A stretch of 64,000 bases of DNA from CAYOXX01 sp964408025 (GTDB lineage: Bacteria; Acidobacteriota; DATKUA01), in contig CAYOXX010000003.1 of the NCBI GenBank assembly GCA_964408025.1, positions 40,051 to 104,050 of the forward strand, written 5' to 3'. This document shows positions 45,316-54,662 of this stretch, piece by piece. Position 1 is the first letter of the stretch; each line of letters starts with the position of its first letter. The translations under genes and the position numbers were made by a program. Below the pieces are notes generated by a model. It saw only the letters and a list, made by a program, of their open reading frames with translations. It was not told where the DNA came from and did no database searches.

Positions 45316-45744
45316 GTGGCCGGCAAGGAAAGCGTAGAGAAGGAAATCAAAGTCTCCATTCCGATGCTGCCGGATATGGAGCTCACCGTCAGCCGTCTGG
45401 CGTCCTCGCTGGCCGAGTCGATCAACCTCGATCCCAACAAGATAGACGAGATAAAGATGGCGATCATCGAGGCCTGCCTCAACGCCTTCGAGCACAGCCA
45501 GAGCAAGGACCAGATGGTGCACGTGCGCTTCCGCATCAAGCCCCAGGAGCTCGAAATCACGGTCAAGGACTACGGCGTCGGCTTCGATCCCAAAGGTGTT
45601 GAGGAACCAAACATCCACGAGAAACTCAAGAGCCCGATTAAACGCGGGTGGGGTCTGAAGATAATGGAGACCCTGATGGACGACGTCGAGATATTCTCCC
45701 ATCAGGGTGGCACCCAGATCGTGATGCTGAAACGGCGCGATTAA
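45316..45744 (+). CDS. RsbW/SpoIIAB-like anti-sigma regulatory HATPase
   Basis: This is a 142-residue GHKL ATPase domain. The N-box AIIEACLNAFEHS, G1 KDYGVGFD and G2 RGWGLKIMETLMDDV are all present. It binds a sigma factor or other target and phosphorylates a STAS antagonist. The GTG start at 45316 has no clear ribosome site, so the exact start is uncertain. It is 12 bases upstream of a STAS gene, forming a classical kinase/antagonist pair. No sigma-factor gene lies in the window. Confidence 0.88.
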   Translation: MAGKESVEKEIKVSIPMLPDMELTVSRLASSLAESINLDPNKIDEIKMAIIEACLNAFEHSQSKDQMVHVRFRIKPQELEITVKDYGVGFDPKGVEEPNIHEKLKSPIKRGWGLKIMETLMDDVEIFSHQGGTQIVMLKRRD

Positions 45745-45756
45745 GGAGTCGAGAAG

Positions 45757-46116
45757 ATGAATCAGGAATTAAAGGTAGTGGTCAAGAGGGAATCGACATT
45801 CATTGTGCTGCGCACCGACGGCTACATCAATAATCCGGGCGGCGAGAAGATCGCGCGTGAGTGCTATAAGTGGATCGACGAGAGCTACAGGCACTTTATA
45901 CTCGACTTCGAGAAGTCGAAGGTGATCAACAGTATAGGCATCTCGATCCTGATCGAGATCATCGAGAAGGTACTGGAAATCGACGGTACGCTCAGCTTCA
46001 TAGGCACAACCTCGACCATCTCCAAGACCTTCAAGATCATGGGCTTGACGCAGTACGCATCGGTCTTCGCCTCCGAGGAAGAGGCAGTTGCCGCCATCCC
46101 CGGCGAGCAACAGTAG
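45757..46116 (+). CDS. STAS-domain anti-anti-sigma factor
   Basis: This is a 119-residue STAS protein. The regulatory serine is Ser59 in KVINSIGISILIEII, a variant of the usual DSSG motif. It would be phosphorylated by the preceding HATPase and dephosphorylated by the PP2C protein encoded 15 bases later. AAGGAG lies about 11 bases before the ATG. This three-gene unit is a complete partner switch. Confidence 0.88.
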   Translation: MNQELKVVVKRESTFIVLRTDGYINNPGGEKIARECYKWIDESYRHFILDFEKSKVINSIGISILIEIIEKVLEIDGTLSFIGTTSTISKTFKIMGLTQYASVFASEEEAVAAIPGEQQ

Positions 46117-46131
46117 CCGCGGCGGCGCGCG

Positions 46132-47913
46132 ATGGGCTCCGACGCGGAAGACGCCGCCACCGATCTCAAAGAGAAGCTTCTCTATTCCATCCAATCACTG
46201 AACGAAATCGGCGAGGAACTCTCCTCGATCGAGGAGTTCGCCAGCTCCAGCCGCGCCGTGCTGCACCTGGTCATGGGGACGCTGGTGATCTCCAAGGCCG
46301 CCATCATGATCTACGACGAGCGGAGCGGGGAGCTGGCGGTCTCGGCCAGCCGCGGCCTCGCCGACACGGCGCTGCGCCTGGAGTTGCCGCCGGGTATGGT
46401 ACGCGCCCTGCACGCCGCTCGGGAGCCGTTTTTCGTCGACGACCCGCCCGACCCCGCAATAGCCGAGTTCTTCGCCGACCACGCCGGCGAGCTGGAGGCG
46501 CTGCATAGCCACATCTGGGCCCCCCTGCGGGTCAAGCGCGGCCTGCTGGGCGTGGTGAGCGTCTCGAGGAAGTTCATGAAGGGCGAGTACGAGGAGGTCG
46601 ACCTCGAGCTGCTCAACATCATCGTCCAGCAGCTTTCGATCGGCTTCAACACCTTCCGCCTGATCAGCAGCCTCAGGGAGATCAACTTCCAGCTCAACCG
46701 CAAGATCCTCGAACTGGAGACCCTCTACGACCTCGGCATCGCCATCGGCGGCCTCATGGAGGTGCCCGAACTCTGCGAGCTGATCCTCATCAACGCTGTC
46801 GGCCTCACCGACGCCAGCGTCGGGCTCCTGGCCCTCAAGACGGACGGGGGCCTCGAGCTCGCCTCGAGCATCAACCTGCCCTCCGATGACATCTTGACCC
46901 TGGAGAGTTACGAGCCGGTGATGGCGGTGCTGGACGGCGAGCCGCTACGCGACAACGCCATCGACCCCGCCTCCAACCCGTTCGGATTCAGCAAGGCACT
47001 CGTCGTCCCGCTGCGCGGCCAGCACGGTGTGCAGGGCCTGATCGGGCTCGCAGACAAGGAGAGCCGCGACGGCGGCCTCGTCGACTTCGGAGAGGAGGAT
47101 CAGCGTCTGCTGCTAAACTTCGCCTCGCAGGCCGGCATCGCCATCGAGAACGCCAAGTTCTACGCCGAGTCGGTGGAGAAGGAGCGTCTCGAGCGCGAAC
47201 TGCAGGTGGCGGCGACGATCCAGCGCAACCTGCTTCCCGATTCCCCGCCGTGCATACCCGGCTTCGAGATCGCCGCGACCACCATCCCTTGCCGCACCGT
47301 GGGCGGCGACCACTACGACTTCCTGGAGCAGGATGGCCGGCACCTCATCTCCATCGCCGACGTCAGCGGCAAGGGAATCCCGGCCGCGCTGCTGGTCTCC
47401 ACGCTCCACGCCACCCTGCATGCCATCGCCGAGGATGAGAGGGATCTGCGCGCGCTGGTGGGCCGGATTTCGCGCAGCATCTTTGCCAGCTCCCTCTCCA
47501 ACAAGTTCATCACCTTCGTCATCTCCAGGCTCGACCCGGAGCGCATGACGTTCTCCTACGTCAACGCCGGGCACAACTACCCTCTCGTCGTCTCCGCCGA
47601 CGGCTCGATCAATCTTCTGCAGTCCGGGGGCCTCTGCCTCGGCCTCCTTCCCCAAGCCGAATATCAGGAAGAGGTAGTCCAGCTCCGCCCGGGCGACCTG
47701 GTGGTCCTCTACACCGACGGCATCACCGAGGCCTTCGATCCGCAGGAAGAGGAGTTCGGCGAAGAGCGCCTTACCGAGATACTCCTGCGGGAGCGCCACC
47801 GCAGCGCGCGCGAGATCTTCGATGCCATCATGTCTGCGGTCGACGACTTCACCGCCGGCGCCCCCCAGCACGACGACCTCACACTGCTCGTCTGCAAAGT
47901 CTCGCAGGCCTGA
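46132..47913 (+). CDS. GAF-GAF-PP2C (SpoIIE/RsbU-type) phosphatase
   Basis: This is a 593-residue soluble protein with an N-terminal helical segment, GAF (about 40-185), GAF (200-355), coiled coil and a SpoIIE-type PP2C domain (375-593). Metal-binding aspartates are visible in VGGDHYDFLE, ISIADVSGKGIPAAL and PQHDDLTLLV. It should dephosphorylate the adjacent STAS protein in response to a GAF ligand or protein signal. The ribosome site is weak. It is the last gene of the RsbW-STAS-PP2C unit. Confidence 0.9.
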   Translation: MGSDAEDAATDLKEKLLYSIQSLNEIGEELSSIEEFASSSRAVLHLVMGTLVISKAAIMIYDERSGELAVSASRGLADTALRLELPPGMVRALHAAREPFFVDDPPDPAIAEFFADHAGELEALHSHIWAPLRVKRGLLGVVSVSRKFMKGEYEEVDLELLNIIVQQLSIGFNTFRLISSLREINFQLNRKILELETLYDLGIAIGGLMEVPELCELILINAVGLTDASVGLLALKTDGGLELASSINLPSDDILTLESYEPVMAVLDGEPLRDNAIDPASNPFGFSKALVVPLRGQHGVQGLIGLADKESRDGGLVDFGEEDQRLLLNFASQAGIAIENAKFYAESVEKERLERELQVAATIQRNLLPDSPPCIPGFEIAATTIPCRTVGGDHYDFLEQDGRHLISIADVSGKGIPAALLVSTLHATLHAIAEDERDLRALVGRISRSIFASSLSNKFITFVISRLDPERMTFSYVNAGHNYPLVVSADGSINLLQSGGLCLGLLPQAEYQEEVVQLRPGDLVVLYTDGITEAFDPQEEEFGEERLTEILLRERHRSAREIFDAIMSAVDDFTAGAPQHDDLTLLVCKVSQA

Positions 47914-47945
47914 CGCCGCCGCCGGGGCGCCAGCTTCAGGCTCGG

Positions 47946-47974
47946 TTGAAGGGTTCGGGACGCTGTGGTATACA
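47946..47974 (+). promoter_or_regulatory. Sigma70-type promoter for the large TPR gene
   Basis: TTGAAG (47946-47951), a 17-base spacer and TATACA (47969-47974), 27 bases before the ATG. Confidence 0.6.
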
Positions 47975-48001
47975 TCGCAACGTCGCGTGGAATCAGGACT
48001 T

Positions 48002-50935
48002 ATGCCTGCTCGCCTTATCTCGGCCGCTGTGGTCGCCGCCATGCTGCTAGTGGCGCCGGCGGCGATCTGCGCCCGGCAGCAGGCTCGTGACGACGAGAAC
48101 CTGATCCGCGGCCTGCTGCGTGACCGTCTCTACGAGGTAGCCGCCGACCGGATATTCGATTTCGTCTTCAAGTACCCGCAACACCCGCGCCGCGAGCCGC
48201 TGCTCTTCCAGATCTGCGAGATACTGATGCGGGAGGGGAACGCGACCAAGTCGATACCGCTGCTGCGCTGCTACCTGCAGGAGTTCCCTGACGGCCCCCG
48301 GCGTCGCCCGGTGAGCCTGATGCTGGCCCGCGCCCGCATCGCAGTCGGCGACTACGCCCCCGCCGTGGCCCTGCTGACGGGGATCCTCGCCGACCCCGGC
48401 CACGACGCGGCCGGCCGTGCGGCGGCGCGCGAGATGCTGGCGCGGCTCTACCTGCTTCAGGAGAGGTTTGAAGACACCGTAGCCCTGCTACGCGACGTCG
48501 GTCGCGGCGCCTCGCCGACCGAGCTCCTCACCTTGGCGCGCGCGCTGCGCAAGCTCGGGGCCGCGGATGCAGGGCGGCTCGAAGAGGCAGAGGCAGTCCT
48601 GCTGCGGCTCCTGGCCGCACGCGGAGCGGCCGGCGTCGCGCCCCAGGCTAGGGCCGAGCTGGCGGCGCTCTATGTCGAGGCGGCCCGCTACCAGGACTGC
48701 CTGCGGCTACTCTCCGACTGGACTCCGGGAGCAGGGGAGGGGGAGCTTGCGGTACTGGAGCGCGGCCTGGTTCTTGCCCTCGCCGTCAGCTACTACCATC
48801 TGGGCGACTACGCCGGCGCGTACGAAACGCTCCGCCCGCTGGCCCGCGGAGACCGCCGGGAATCCGATGCCGCTTCGCAGATGCCGGCGGTGCTGATGTC
48901 GCTCGACGAGTGGGGGGCGGTCGCGGATCTGCTCGCCACCCGCTACCGTGAAGACCCGGAGACGCTACCCCGCGCGCGGCTGGGGAGGATGCTGGGCAAC
49001 GCGCTGATCGAGGCCATGCGAACGGAGGAGGCAACAGAGGTGCTGGTCGAGCTCGCCGGGGAGGAAGCGGACCCCTACGGGCGCGCCGAGCTCCTGCTGC
49101 GCGCCGCCGAGGTGGCGAGCGACCCGGAGCATCGCGTCGAACTAGCGGGGGAAGCAGGTGAGGCAGCGGAGGAAGCGGCCTCGCCAGCGGCGCTCGCAGA
49201 GGCACTTCTGCTACGGGCAGCGCTCCAGCGCGGGCTGGGGCGTCGGCGGGAGGCGCTGGAGACGTTGGAGCGCGTGGAGGCCTTGCCGGAGTCGGCGCGG
49301 GCGGCCGAAGCCGCTGAGGCCGCCGGAGAGATACTCCTCGGTCTCGGCGACTACGAGGGAGCCGAGGCTGCACTGCACCGCGCCGTGGGAGCCGGCTCTC
49401 CCTCGGCGGTGCGGCTGCGGGCCTACCCCGCGCTCGTCCGATGCCTCCGGCACCTGCGTCGGCCTCGCGAGGCGGTCGGCGCCTTCGAGAATCTGCTAGA
49501 ATTGGCCCCGCCTGGCTCGCTGGCGGCCCGGGACTGGGGGGAGGCGGCAGCAGCCTGGGCGATGACTGGCAACGGCAAGGGGGCGTCGGATGCGGCTCTA
49601 CAGGCGTTGCTTTCTTCCGACGGCCCGGCAGCAGCTGACTACGAGCGTCTTTTGCTTTTCGCGGCAGACCAGGCCTTGGTGGCCGGCGACCTGGCACTGG
49701 CGGAGGCGATTTACGACCGGCTGCGGGGCAACAACGACGGCTCAATACGCCTCGCCGCCTCCGTTGGCTTGGTGGCGGTGGCCATCGCTGGCGAGGCCTG
49801 GGAGCAGGTGGTCGAGCGCTGCCGGCTCCTGGCGGCCGAGGAACACGGCGGCTGGGAATCGGATTGGGCACTCTTCGCGACGGCGCGGAGCCTGGAGCGA
49901 CTGGGGCGTCGGGAGGAAAGCGCGTCTGTGTTGCAAGGCCTCGCCGCAGCGCGCCCTCCCGGGCCATTCGCTGCGGCCGCCGTGGAGGAGGTCCAGCGTA
50001 GGGCCGTCGCGGCGGGGCGTCACGAGGAGGCGCTGCGCGCCGACTCGGTGTTCAACTCTCTCGATCCCGACAGTCAGTACCGGACCGATCGCCTCCTCAT
50101 CCAGGCCCAGAGAGCTTTCCTGGCCGGCAGGATAGGCGAAGCGGTGACGCTATACCGTCGCCACCCGCACCCGACGGCGATGCCGACCCGCCATCGCTTC
50201 CTCTTCGCCCAAGCGCTCTACCAGAGCAATGCCTACCAGGAGGCCTACCCAATACTGGCATCCCTCGATCCCGAGCCGCTGCGCGCACCCCAGCGCCGGC
50301 TGCTGCAGCGCATGCTCGCCCGCATCCTCCTCGACGGCGGCCAGGCCGACGAGGCCCTTGCGTTCTACCGCCGGCTCCTGGACGAGCCGCTGGCGACCGG
50401 ATCGCGGCTCGAGGTGCTGTTAGGCGCCGCCGGTGCCGCTGAAGCCGCGGGGCGCTGGCCGGAAGCGCAGGAGCTCTACTGCCGCTACGTGGAGGAGTCG
50501 CGCAGCGAGGGGCCGGACCTGGAGAGGATGCTGCAGGTCGCGGAGGCTTTCGCCGCCCACGAGGACCTGCTGGAGGCGGCCGAGCTCTACGGGCAGCTGC
50601 GGCTTTTGGCGGCCAGCCAGGAAGAGGCGGCCCGCTTCGGCTTCAGCGCCGCGGAGCTGCTGGAGCGGGCAGGGCAAGACGAGCAGGCCGCGGAAGAGTT
50701 CCTCGCCATCGCCTACCAGCACCTCGACCTGGCACCCTGGCCGGCTCGCGGGCGGCTGCGTGCCGCGGCCATCTACGAGCGGCTTGGGAGCCTGGACGCC
50801 GCCGAACGGCAGTACCAAGTGGTCGCGGAAAGCTACCCTGACACTGAGGAGGGGCGGGCGGCCGCCGAAAGCCTGCGCGCGCTCTGGCGGCTCCGCGAGC
50901 GCATACAGGAGGAACAGATACAGCCACCTGCCTGA
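48002..50935 (+). CDS. Large secreted TPR protein
   Basis: This is a 977-residue exported protein. The signal peptide covers residues 1-24 (MPARLISAAVVAAMLLVAPAAICA). The rest is Ala/Glu/Leu-rich helical repeats of TPR type, with landmarks such as AADRIFDFVFKYPQHP, DEALAFYRRLLDEPLATGS and DAAERQYQVVAESYPDTEEG. This arrangement is seen in periplasmic BamD/YbgF-like and gliding or pilus-associated TPR proteins. ATG 48002 is supported by the promoter at 47946-47974. A longer frame from 47822 overlaps the phosphatase gene and lacks a signal peptide. Confidence 0.82.
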   Translation: MPARLISAAVVAAMLLVAPAAICARQQARDDENLIRGLLRDRLYEVAADRIFDFVFKYPQHPRREPLLFQICEILMREGNATKSIPLLRCYLQEFPDGPRRRPVSLMLARARIAVGDYAPAVALLTGILADPGHDAAGRAAAREMLARLYLLQERFEDTVALLRDVGRGASPTELLTLARALRKLGAADAGRLEEAEAVLLRLLAARGAAGVAPQARAELAALYVEAARYQDCLRLLSDWTPGAGEGELAVLERGLVLALAVSYYHLGDYAGAYETLRPLARGDRRESDAASQMPAVLMSLDEWGAVADLLATRYREDPETLPRARLGRMLGNALIEAMRTEEATEVLVELAGEEADPYGRAELLLRAAEVASDPEHRVELAGEAGEAAEEAASPAALAEALLLRAALQRGLGRRREALETLERVEALPESARAAEAAEAAGEILLGLGDYEGAEAALHRAVGAGSPSAVRLRAYPALVRCLRHLRRPREAVGAFENLLELAPPGSLAARDWGEAAAAWAMTGNGKGASDAALQALLSSDGPAAADYERLLLFAADQALVAGDLALAEAIYDRLRGNNDGSIRLAASVGLVAVAIAGEAWEQVVERCRLLAAEEHGGWESDWALFATARSLERLGRREESASVLQGLAAARPPGPFAAAAVEEVQRRAVAAGRHEEALRADSVFNSLDPDSQYRTDRLLIQAQRAFLAGRIGEAVTLYRRHPHPTAMPTRHRFLFAQALYQSNAYQEAYPILASLDPEPLRAPQRRLLQRMLARILLDGGQADEALAFYRRLLDEPLATGSRLEVLLGAAGAAEAAGRWPEAQELYCRYVEESRSEGPDLERMLQVAEAFAAHEDLLEAAELYGQLRLLAASQEEAARFGFSAAELLERAGQDEQAAEEFLAIAYQHLDLAPWPARGRLRAAAIYERLGSLDAAERQYQVVAESYPDTEEGRAAAESLRALWRLRERIQEEQIQPPA

Positions 50936-51324
50936 CTGGCGGCTTTCTGGGCGCTTCCGGTGCCGTGACAATCCGCTGCATAAACAAACACTGCACTCTA
51001 TCCTTGATCCCCTAGCGCAATCGGTTCCCCTTGACACCGAATATGCACGGGTCTAAGATTCTTCGATGTGATCGTCTCGGGTTTTCTCTTTTGTAAAGAG
51101 CATTTCACATTCTCTGGTATTCCAATTGCAAGGACATATCAGGGAGGGGTAACTAAGCTTCTTGTCGAGGTGACTGTTATTCAGACAACTGCTTCGTGGA
51201 GCTTTTTCCCATTGGGATGACGCGCTCTACGCATCCATAGATTTAACCACCTGCGCAGGTTCTGAGACTGCGTTTTGCCGGATATGGGCATAGGCAACGG
51301 CAGCTAAATAGAGTTGGAGGATAA
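50936..51324. other. Intergenic leader of the redox operon
   Basis: Non-coding. GC content falls here from the high level of the TPR gene to the lower level of the redox locus. It contains the promoter at 51031-51059 and a leader of about 260 bases in which no riboswitch was recognised. Confidence 0.5.
51031..51059 (+). promoter_or_regulatory. Sigma70-type promoter for the NuoEFG/Nfn-like operon
   Basis: A perfect TTGACA (51031-51036), a 17-base spacer and TAAGAT (51054-51059). Confidence 0.65.
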
Positions 51325-51846
51325 ATGGGCACTTGCAACCATAAATGGTCCATGGTCAACATCCGGAGCGGATACCTTATAGTCGAGGGGTGCTACAAGT
51401 GTAAAGCGCGCGCCTCATTCTTTTCTACCGAAGCGGTACCACCCATTGCCAACTATCAAGATGGGGAACACTATTGGAAACATCTTGGCAGTTCTCAGGC
51501 AGTAAAATTCGATCTCGCTTGCGATTATTGCGGCGAGGTTGTCAGCCTCGACGACATGATGGGTTTGATGCTATCGACCTGCAGAGACCCGGAGTGCGAA
51601 GTGGCGCAGCTCGCATCTGAAGAAGGCGAGGGTACTTGGATTTACGTGGCGCTGTGCGCCGACAGCTCGCACGCGTCCGGGAGATGCGTGAGCGACGATG
51701 GTATTAGGGCCCTCACTGAGTACTTCAACGCAAACATCAAGGATCCGCGCAAGAAAGTAATTGTAGTTCCCTGCATAAAGTGCAAGAGCATCGACACGTG
51801 TGAGGGGATAGTGATAGCCGATACCGGCCTGACCGATTTCTACTAA
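51325..51846 (+). CDS. Zinc-ribbon-like protein of unknown function at the head of the redox operon
   Basis: I do not recognise this 173-residue protein. It has at least four paired cysteine motifs: CYKC (residues 23-26), CDYC (66-69), CRDPEC and CIKCKSIDTC near the end. This suggests two zinc-ribbon or Fe-S knuckles. It has no membrane helix. GGAGG lies just before ATG 51325. Position between the promoter and the DRTGG/NuoE genes suggests a regulator or an accessory electron carrier of the complex, but nothing in the sequence decides it. Confidence 0.6.
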   Translation: MGTCNHKWSMVNIRSGYLIVEGCYKCKARASFFSTEAVPPIANYQDGEHYWKHLGSSQAVKFDLACDYCGEVVSLDDMMGLMLSTCRDPECEVAQLASEEGEGTWIYVALCADSSHASGRCVSDDGIRALTEYFNANIKDPRKKVIVVPCIKCKSIDTCEGIVIADTGLTDFY

Positions 51847-51914
51847 CTCTTAACCGAACTTGTGGTGTTAAGCGAACAGAGCTTGCCGTAGAGAAAAGGA
51901 GGATAAAACAGGAG

Positions 51915-52244
51915 ATGAGAGTATCCGAAATTGCAGAGAAAGCTGGTTTAGACTCCCTGAACAAATACAAGGACAAGGAAGTGGAGGGAGTCTATATCTC
52001 CGATATGGTCTCCGACATCATCACGGGAGCGAAGTCCAACGGCATTCTAGTGACTCTCCAGACGCATAAAAGCGTAATCGCGGCCGCGAATCTTGTCGAC
52101 GTCGCTGCCATCGTTTTTGCCCGCGGAAAGAAACCAGCCGATGACGTAGTCGGCCTCGCTGAGAAAGCTGGTATCGGACTCTTCGTCACCGATTTGGACA
52201 CTTGGTCTTTCGCGATGAAGCTCGCCGAACTGGGCCTCAAATAG
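51915..52244 (+). CDS. DRTGG-domain protein
   Basis: This is a 109-residue stand-alone DRTGG domain: EVEGVYISDMVSDIITGAK, VAAIVFARGKKPADDVVGLAEKAGIGLFVTD. The fold occurs beside CBS and phosphotransacetylase domains, and its ligand is unknown. Such small DRTGG proteins recur next to NuoE/NuoF-type and H-cluster genes in anaerobes. A second copy lies at 59607-59951. AAAGGAGG stands 12 bases before the ATG, and GGAG is adjacent to it. Confidence 0.82.
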   Translation: MRVSEIAEKAGLDSLNKYKDKEVEGVYISDMVSDIITGAKSNGILVTLQTHKSVIAAANLVDVAAIVFARGKKPADDVVGLAEKAGIGLFVTDLDTWSFAMKLAELGLK

Positions 52245-52344
52245 TGTCCGCCGCGTCAGCAATCGGCTAGCCGCCATAAGTGCCATCATTCTCCCGATCA
52301 GACACGACGAGGAACACTCCAGCGACGAAAACAGGGTTTGGGCC

Positions 52345-52803
52345 ATGACGGAAGAATCGTTTGACAAGATTACTCGGGGTTTCAGGGGTGAGCTGGCGGA
52401 TCTAGTTCCCGTATTGCAAGAAGTTCAAAAAGCCGACGGCTGCCTGTCTGCCGATGCGATACGGCGGATATCGGGCTGGCTCAAGATCTCGGAGAACGAG
52501 ATTTTCGGTGTCGCAACCTTCTATGCACAGTTCCGTTTCAATCCGCCGGGCAGGCGCCACCTCAAGGTTTGCCTCGGTACCGCGTGCCATGTCAGGGGCG
52601 GTGAGCAGTTGCTCGATACTATCGAACGCCGTCTGGATATTAAACCTGGAGAAACTACTGCCGATGGCGAATTCGATCTCGAACGAGTGGCCTGCTTGGG
52701 ATGCTGTGCTTTGGCACCGGTCGTTGCTATCGACGACAAGATTTACAGTCGGATGTCGGTCTTAAAACTTCAAGGGATCTTAGATGCGCATGAAGACGAT
52801 TGA
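52345..52803 (+). CDS. NuoE/HydC-like [2Fe-2S] thioredoxin-fold subunit
   Basis: This is a 152-residue protein of the NuoE/HydC/HndA family. Cluster ligands are seen in KVCLGTACHVRGG and VACLGCCALAPVVAI. The N-terminal helical part (LVPVLQEVQKADGCLS) is typical. It forms the peripheral electron relay next to the NuoF-like flavoprotein, whose gene overlaps it by 20 bases. In hydrogenases and bifurcating complexes it docks with NuoF/HydB. Confidence 0.93.
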   Translation: MTEESFDKITRGFRGELADLVPVLQEVQKADGCLSADAIRRISGWLKISENEIFGVATFYAQFRFNPPGRRHLKVCLGTACHVRGGEQLLDTIERRLDIKPGETTADGEFDLERVACLGCCALAPVVAIDDKIYSRMSVLKLQGILDAHEDD

Positions 52804-54655
52804 GGCGCGCCGTGTCAGCGCTGAGAAGAAGTGGAAAGAGCTTCAAGATAACGCATACCCCGTTATATATGTAGGCGCCGGTACCTGTGGACTTGCGGCC
52901 GGGGCGGGGGACGTCATCGAATCGATCAAAGAGTACCTTAATAAGAAAAAGATTAGAGCGAAAATAATCGAGGTCGGCTGTATCGGTCCGTGCTATCTCG
53001 AACCTTTAGTAGATGTCCAGATGCCTCGGAAGCCGCGGATCAGCTACTCGAACGTTACGCCCGCCTTGGCTGAGAAGATCTTCGACTCCTTCTTCGCAAA
53101 CGAAGAGATACCGAAGTTTAACCTCGCCGGTCACCTCGGTGAGGCGGGAATCGACGGCGTGCCCAGTTTCTTTGATCAGCCGATGATCGCGCCGCAGGTT
53201 CGCATCGTCCTAAGAAACTGCGGCATCATCGACCCGGAGGATATCGACCACTACCTTGCTCGGGGCGGCTACGAGGCGATCGAGAAATGCCTTTCGATGC
53301 CGTGGAAAGATGTACTCGAAAGCGTGAAGGACTCCGGGCTGCGGGGCCGCGGCGGCGCTGGGTTCCCGACGTGGCGCAAGTGGCTCTTCTGTCGGGAGAC
53401 TGAAAGCGACCAGCGCTACATGATATGCAACGCCGATGAAGGCGATCCCGGCGCCTTCATGAACCGCTCTCTTATCGAAGGCGACCCGCACGCGCTGCTC
53501 GAAGGCATGCTGATAGCGGCGTACACGATCGGTGCAAGCGAAGGATTCATCTACATCCGCGCGGAGTATCCTCTCGCTATTGAGCGGCTCAGAAGAGCGA
53601 TGAATCAGATGCGGAAGCTCGGACTTCTCGGCAACAAGATCCTCGGAAGCGATTTCAGCTTCGACGTCAAGATTAAGGAAGGTGCTGGTGCCTTCGTCTG
53701 CGGTGAAGAGACGGCCCTCATCGCGTCCATCGAAGGAAAAAGAGGAATGCCGCGTACTCGGCCGCCCTTTCCCGCCGTCTCGGGACTGTGGGGCAAGCCT
53801 ACGATTATCAATAACGTCGAGACGCTCGGAACACTTCCCAATATTATCCGCGACGGGCCCGAATCGTATAGCCAGTACGGCACTGAGACCTCAAAGGGAA
53901 CCAAGACGTTTAGCCTCGTCGGAAAGGTGAGGCGTACGGGGCTTATAGAGGTCCCGATGGGGATCACACTCCGGAAGGTAATTTACGATATCGGCGGTGG
54001 CCTGGTTAAGGATTTCAAGGCTGTCCAGACCGGCGGTCCTTCAGGCGGGTGCTTAAGCGATGAATTCCTGGATACGCCGATCGACTACGAGAACCTTGCT
54101 GCAGCCGGCTCGATTATGGGTTCCGGAGGGCTGATCGTCCTGGACGAAGATACCTGTATCGTCGATATGGCAAAGTACTTCCTGAGATTCACGCAGGAGG
54201 AGTCGTGCGGCAAATGCGTGCCGTGCCGTGTGGGGACGAAGCACCTCGTCCAGATGCTCGAGAAGATCTGTCAGGGAAAGGGCGAACTCGAAGATCTGGC
54301 AAAGCTTGAAAAACTTGCCAACGCCATAAAAGAAGGCTCGCTTTGCGGGCTCGGGCAAACGGCTCCGAACCCGGTCCTGTCTTCTCTTAAATATTTCCGC
54401 AACGAGTTTCTTGCACACGTAAAGGACAAACGCTGTCCCGCAGCCGTCTGCCGCGACCTTGTCGTCTATCGCATAATCAAGGAGAAATGCACCGGCTGCC
54501 AGCGGTGTGTACAGGTCTGTCCTACGCAGGCCATAACGGGACCGCGCTCCGAGCCCCACAACCTTGACGAAAGTAAATGTATCAAATGTCGTTCGTGTTA
54601 CGAAGTTTGCCGCTTCGATGCTATCGCCGGCGACGCCATCATCATCGAGTCGTGA
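52784..54655 (+). CDS. NuoF/HydB-like NADH-binding flavoprotein with extra ferredoxin domains
   Basis: This is a 623-residue HydB-type subunit. Residues 1-110 form a thioredoxin-like [2Fe-2S] domain (VGAGTCGLAAGA, VGCIGPCYLEP). The FMN/NADH domain follows, with SGLRGRGGAGFPTWRKW and CNADEGDPGAFMNRSLIE, then SLBB and the [4Fe-4S] site EESCGKCVPCRVG plus Cys in GSLCGLGQ. Two C-terminal ferredoxin clusters (CTGCQRCVQVCP, CIKCRSCYEVC) distinguish HydB-type bifurcating proteins from complex I NuoF. It would exchange hydride with NAD(H) in the cytoplasm. Confidence 0.93.
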   Translation: MRMKTIEARRVSAEKKWKELQDNAYPVIYVGAGTCGLAAGAGDVIESIKEYLNKKKIRAKIIEVGCIGPCYLEPLVDVQMPRKPRISYSNVTPALAEKIFDSFFANEEIPKFNLAGHLGEAGIDGVPSFFDQPMIAPQVRIVLRNCGIIDPEDIDHYLARGGYEAIEKCLSMPWKDVLESVKDSGLRGRGGAGFPTWRKWLFCRETESDQRYMICNADEGDPGAFMNRSLIEGDPHALLEGMLIAAYTIGASEGFIYIRAEYPLAIERLRRAMNQMRKLGLLGNKILGSDFSFDVKIKEGAGAFVCGEETALIASIEGKRGMPRTRPPFPAVSGLWGKPTIINNVETLGTLPNIIRDGPESYSQYGTETSKGTKTFSLVGKVRRTGLIEVPMGITLRKVIYDIGGGLVKDFKAVQTGGPSGGCLSDEFLDTPIDYENLAAAGSIMGSGGLIVLDEDTCIVDMAKYFLRFTQEESCGKCVPCRVGTKHLVQMLEKICQGKGELEDLAKLEKLANAIKEGSLCGLGQTAPNPVLSSLKYFRNEFLAHVKDKRCPAAVCRDLVVYRIIKEKCTGCQRCVQVCPTQAITGPRSEPHNLDESKCIKCRSCYEVCRFDAIAGDAIIIES

Positions 54656-54662
54656 GGATAAC

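Noticed and set aside
47822..48001. N-terminal extension of the large TPR protein
   Set aside because: It overlaps the PP2C gene. ATG 48002 follows a good promoter and gives a signal peptide.
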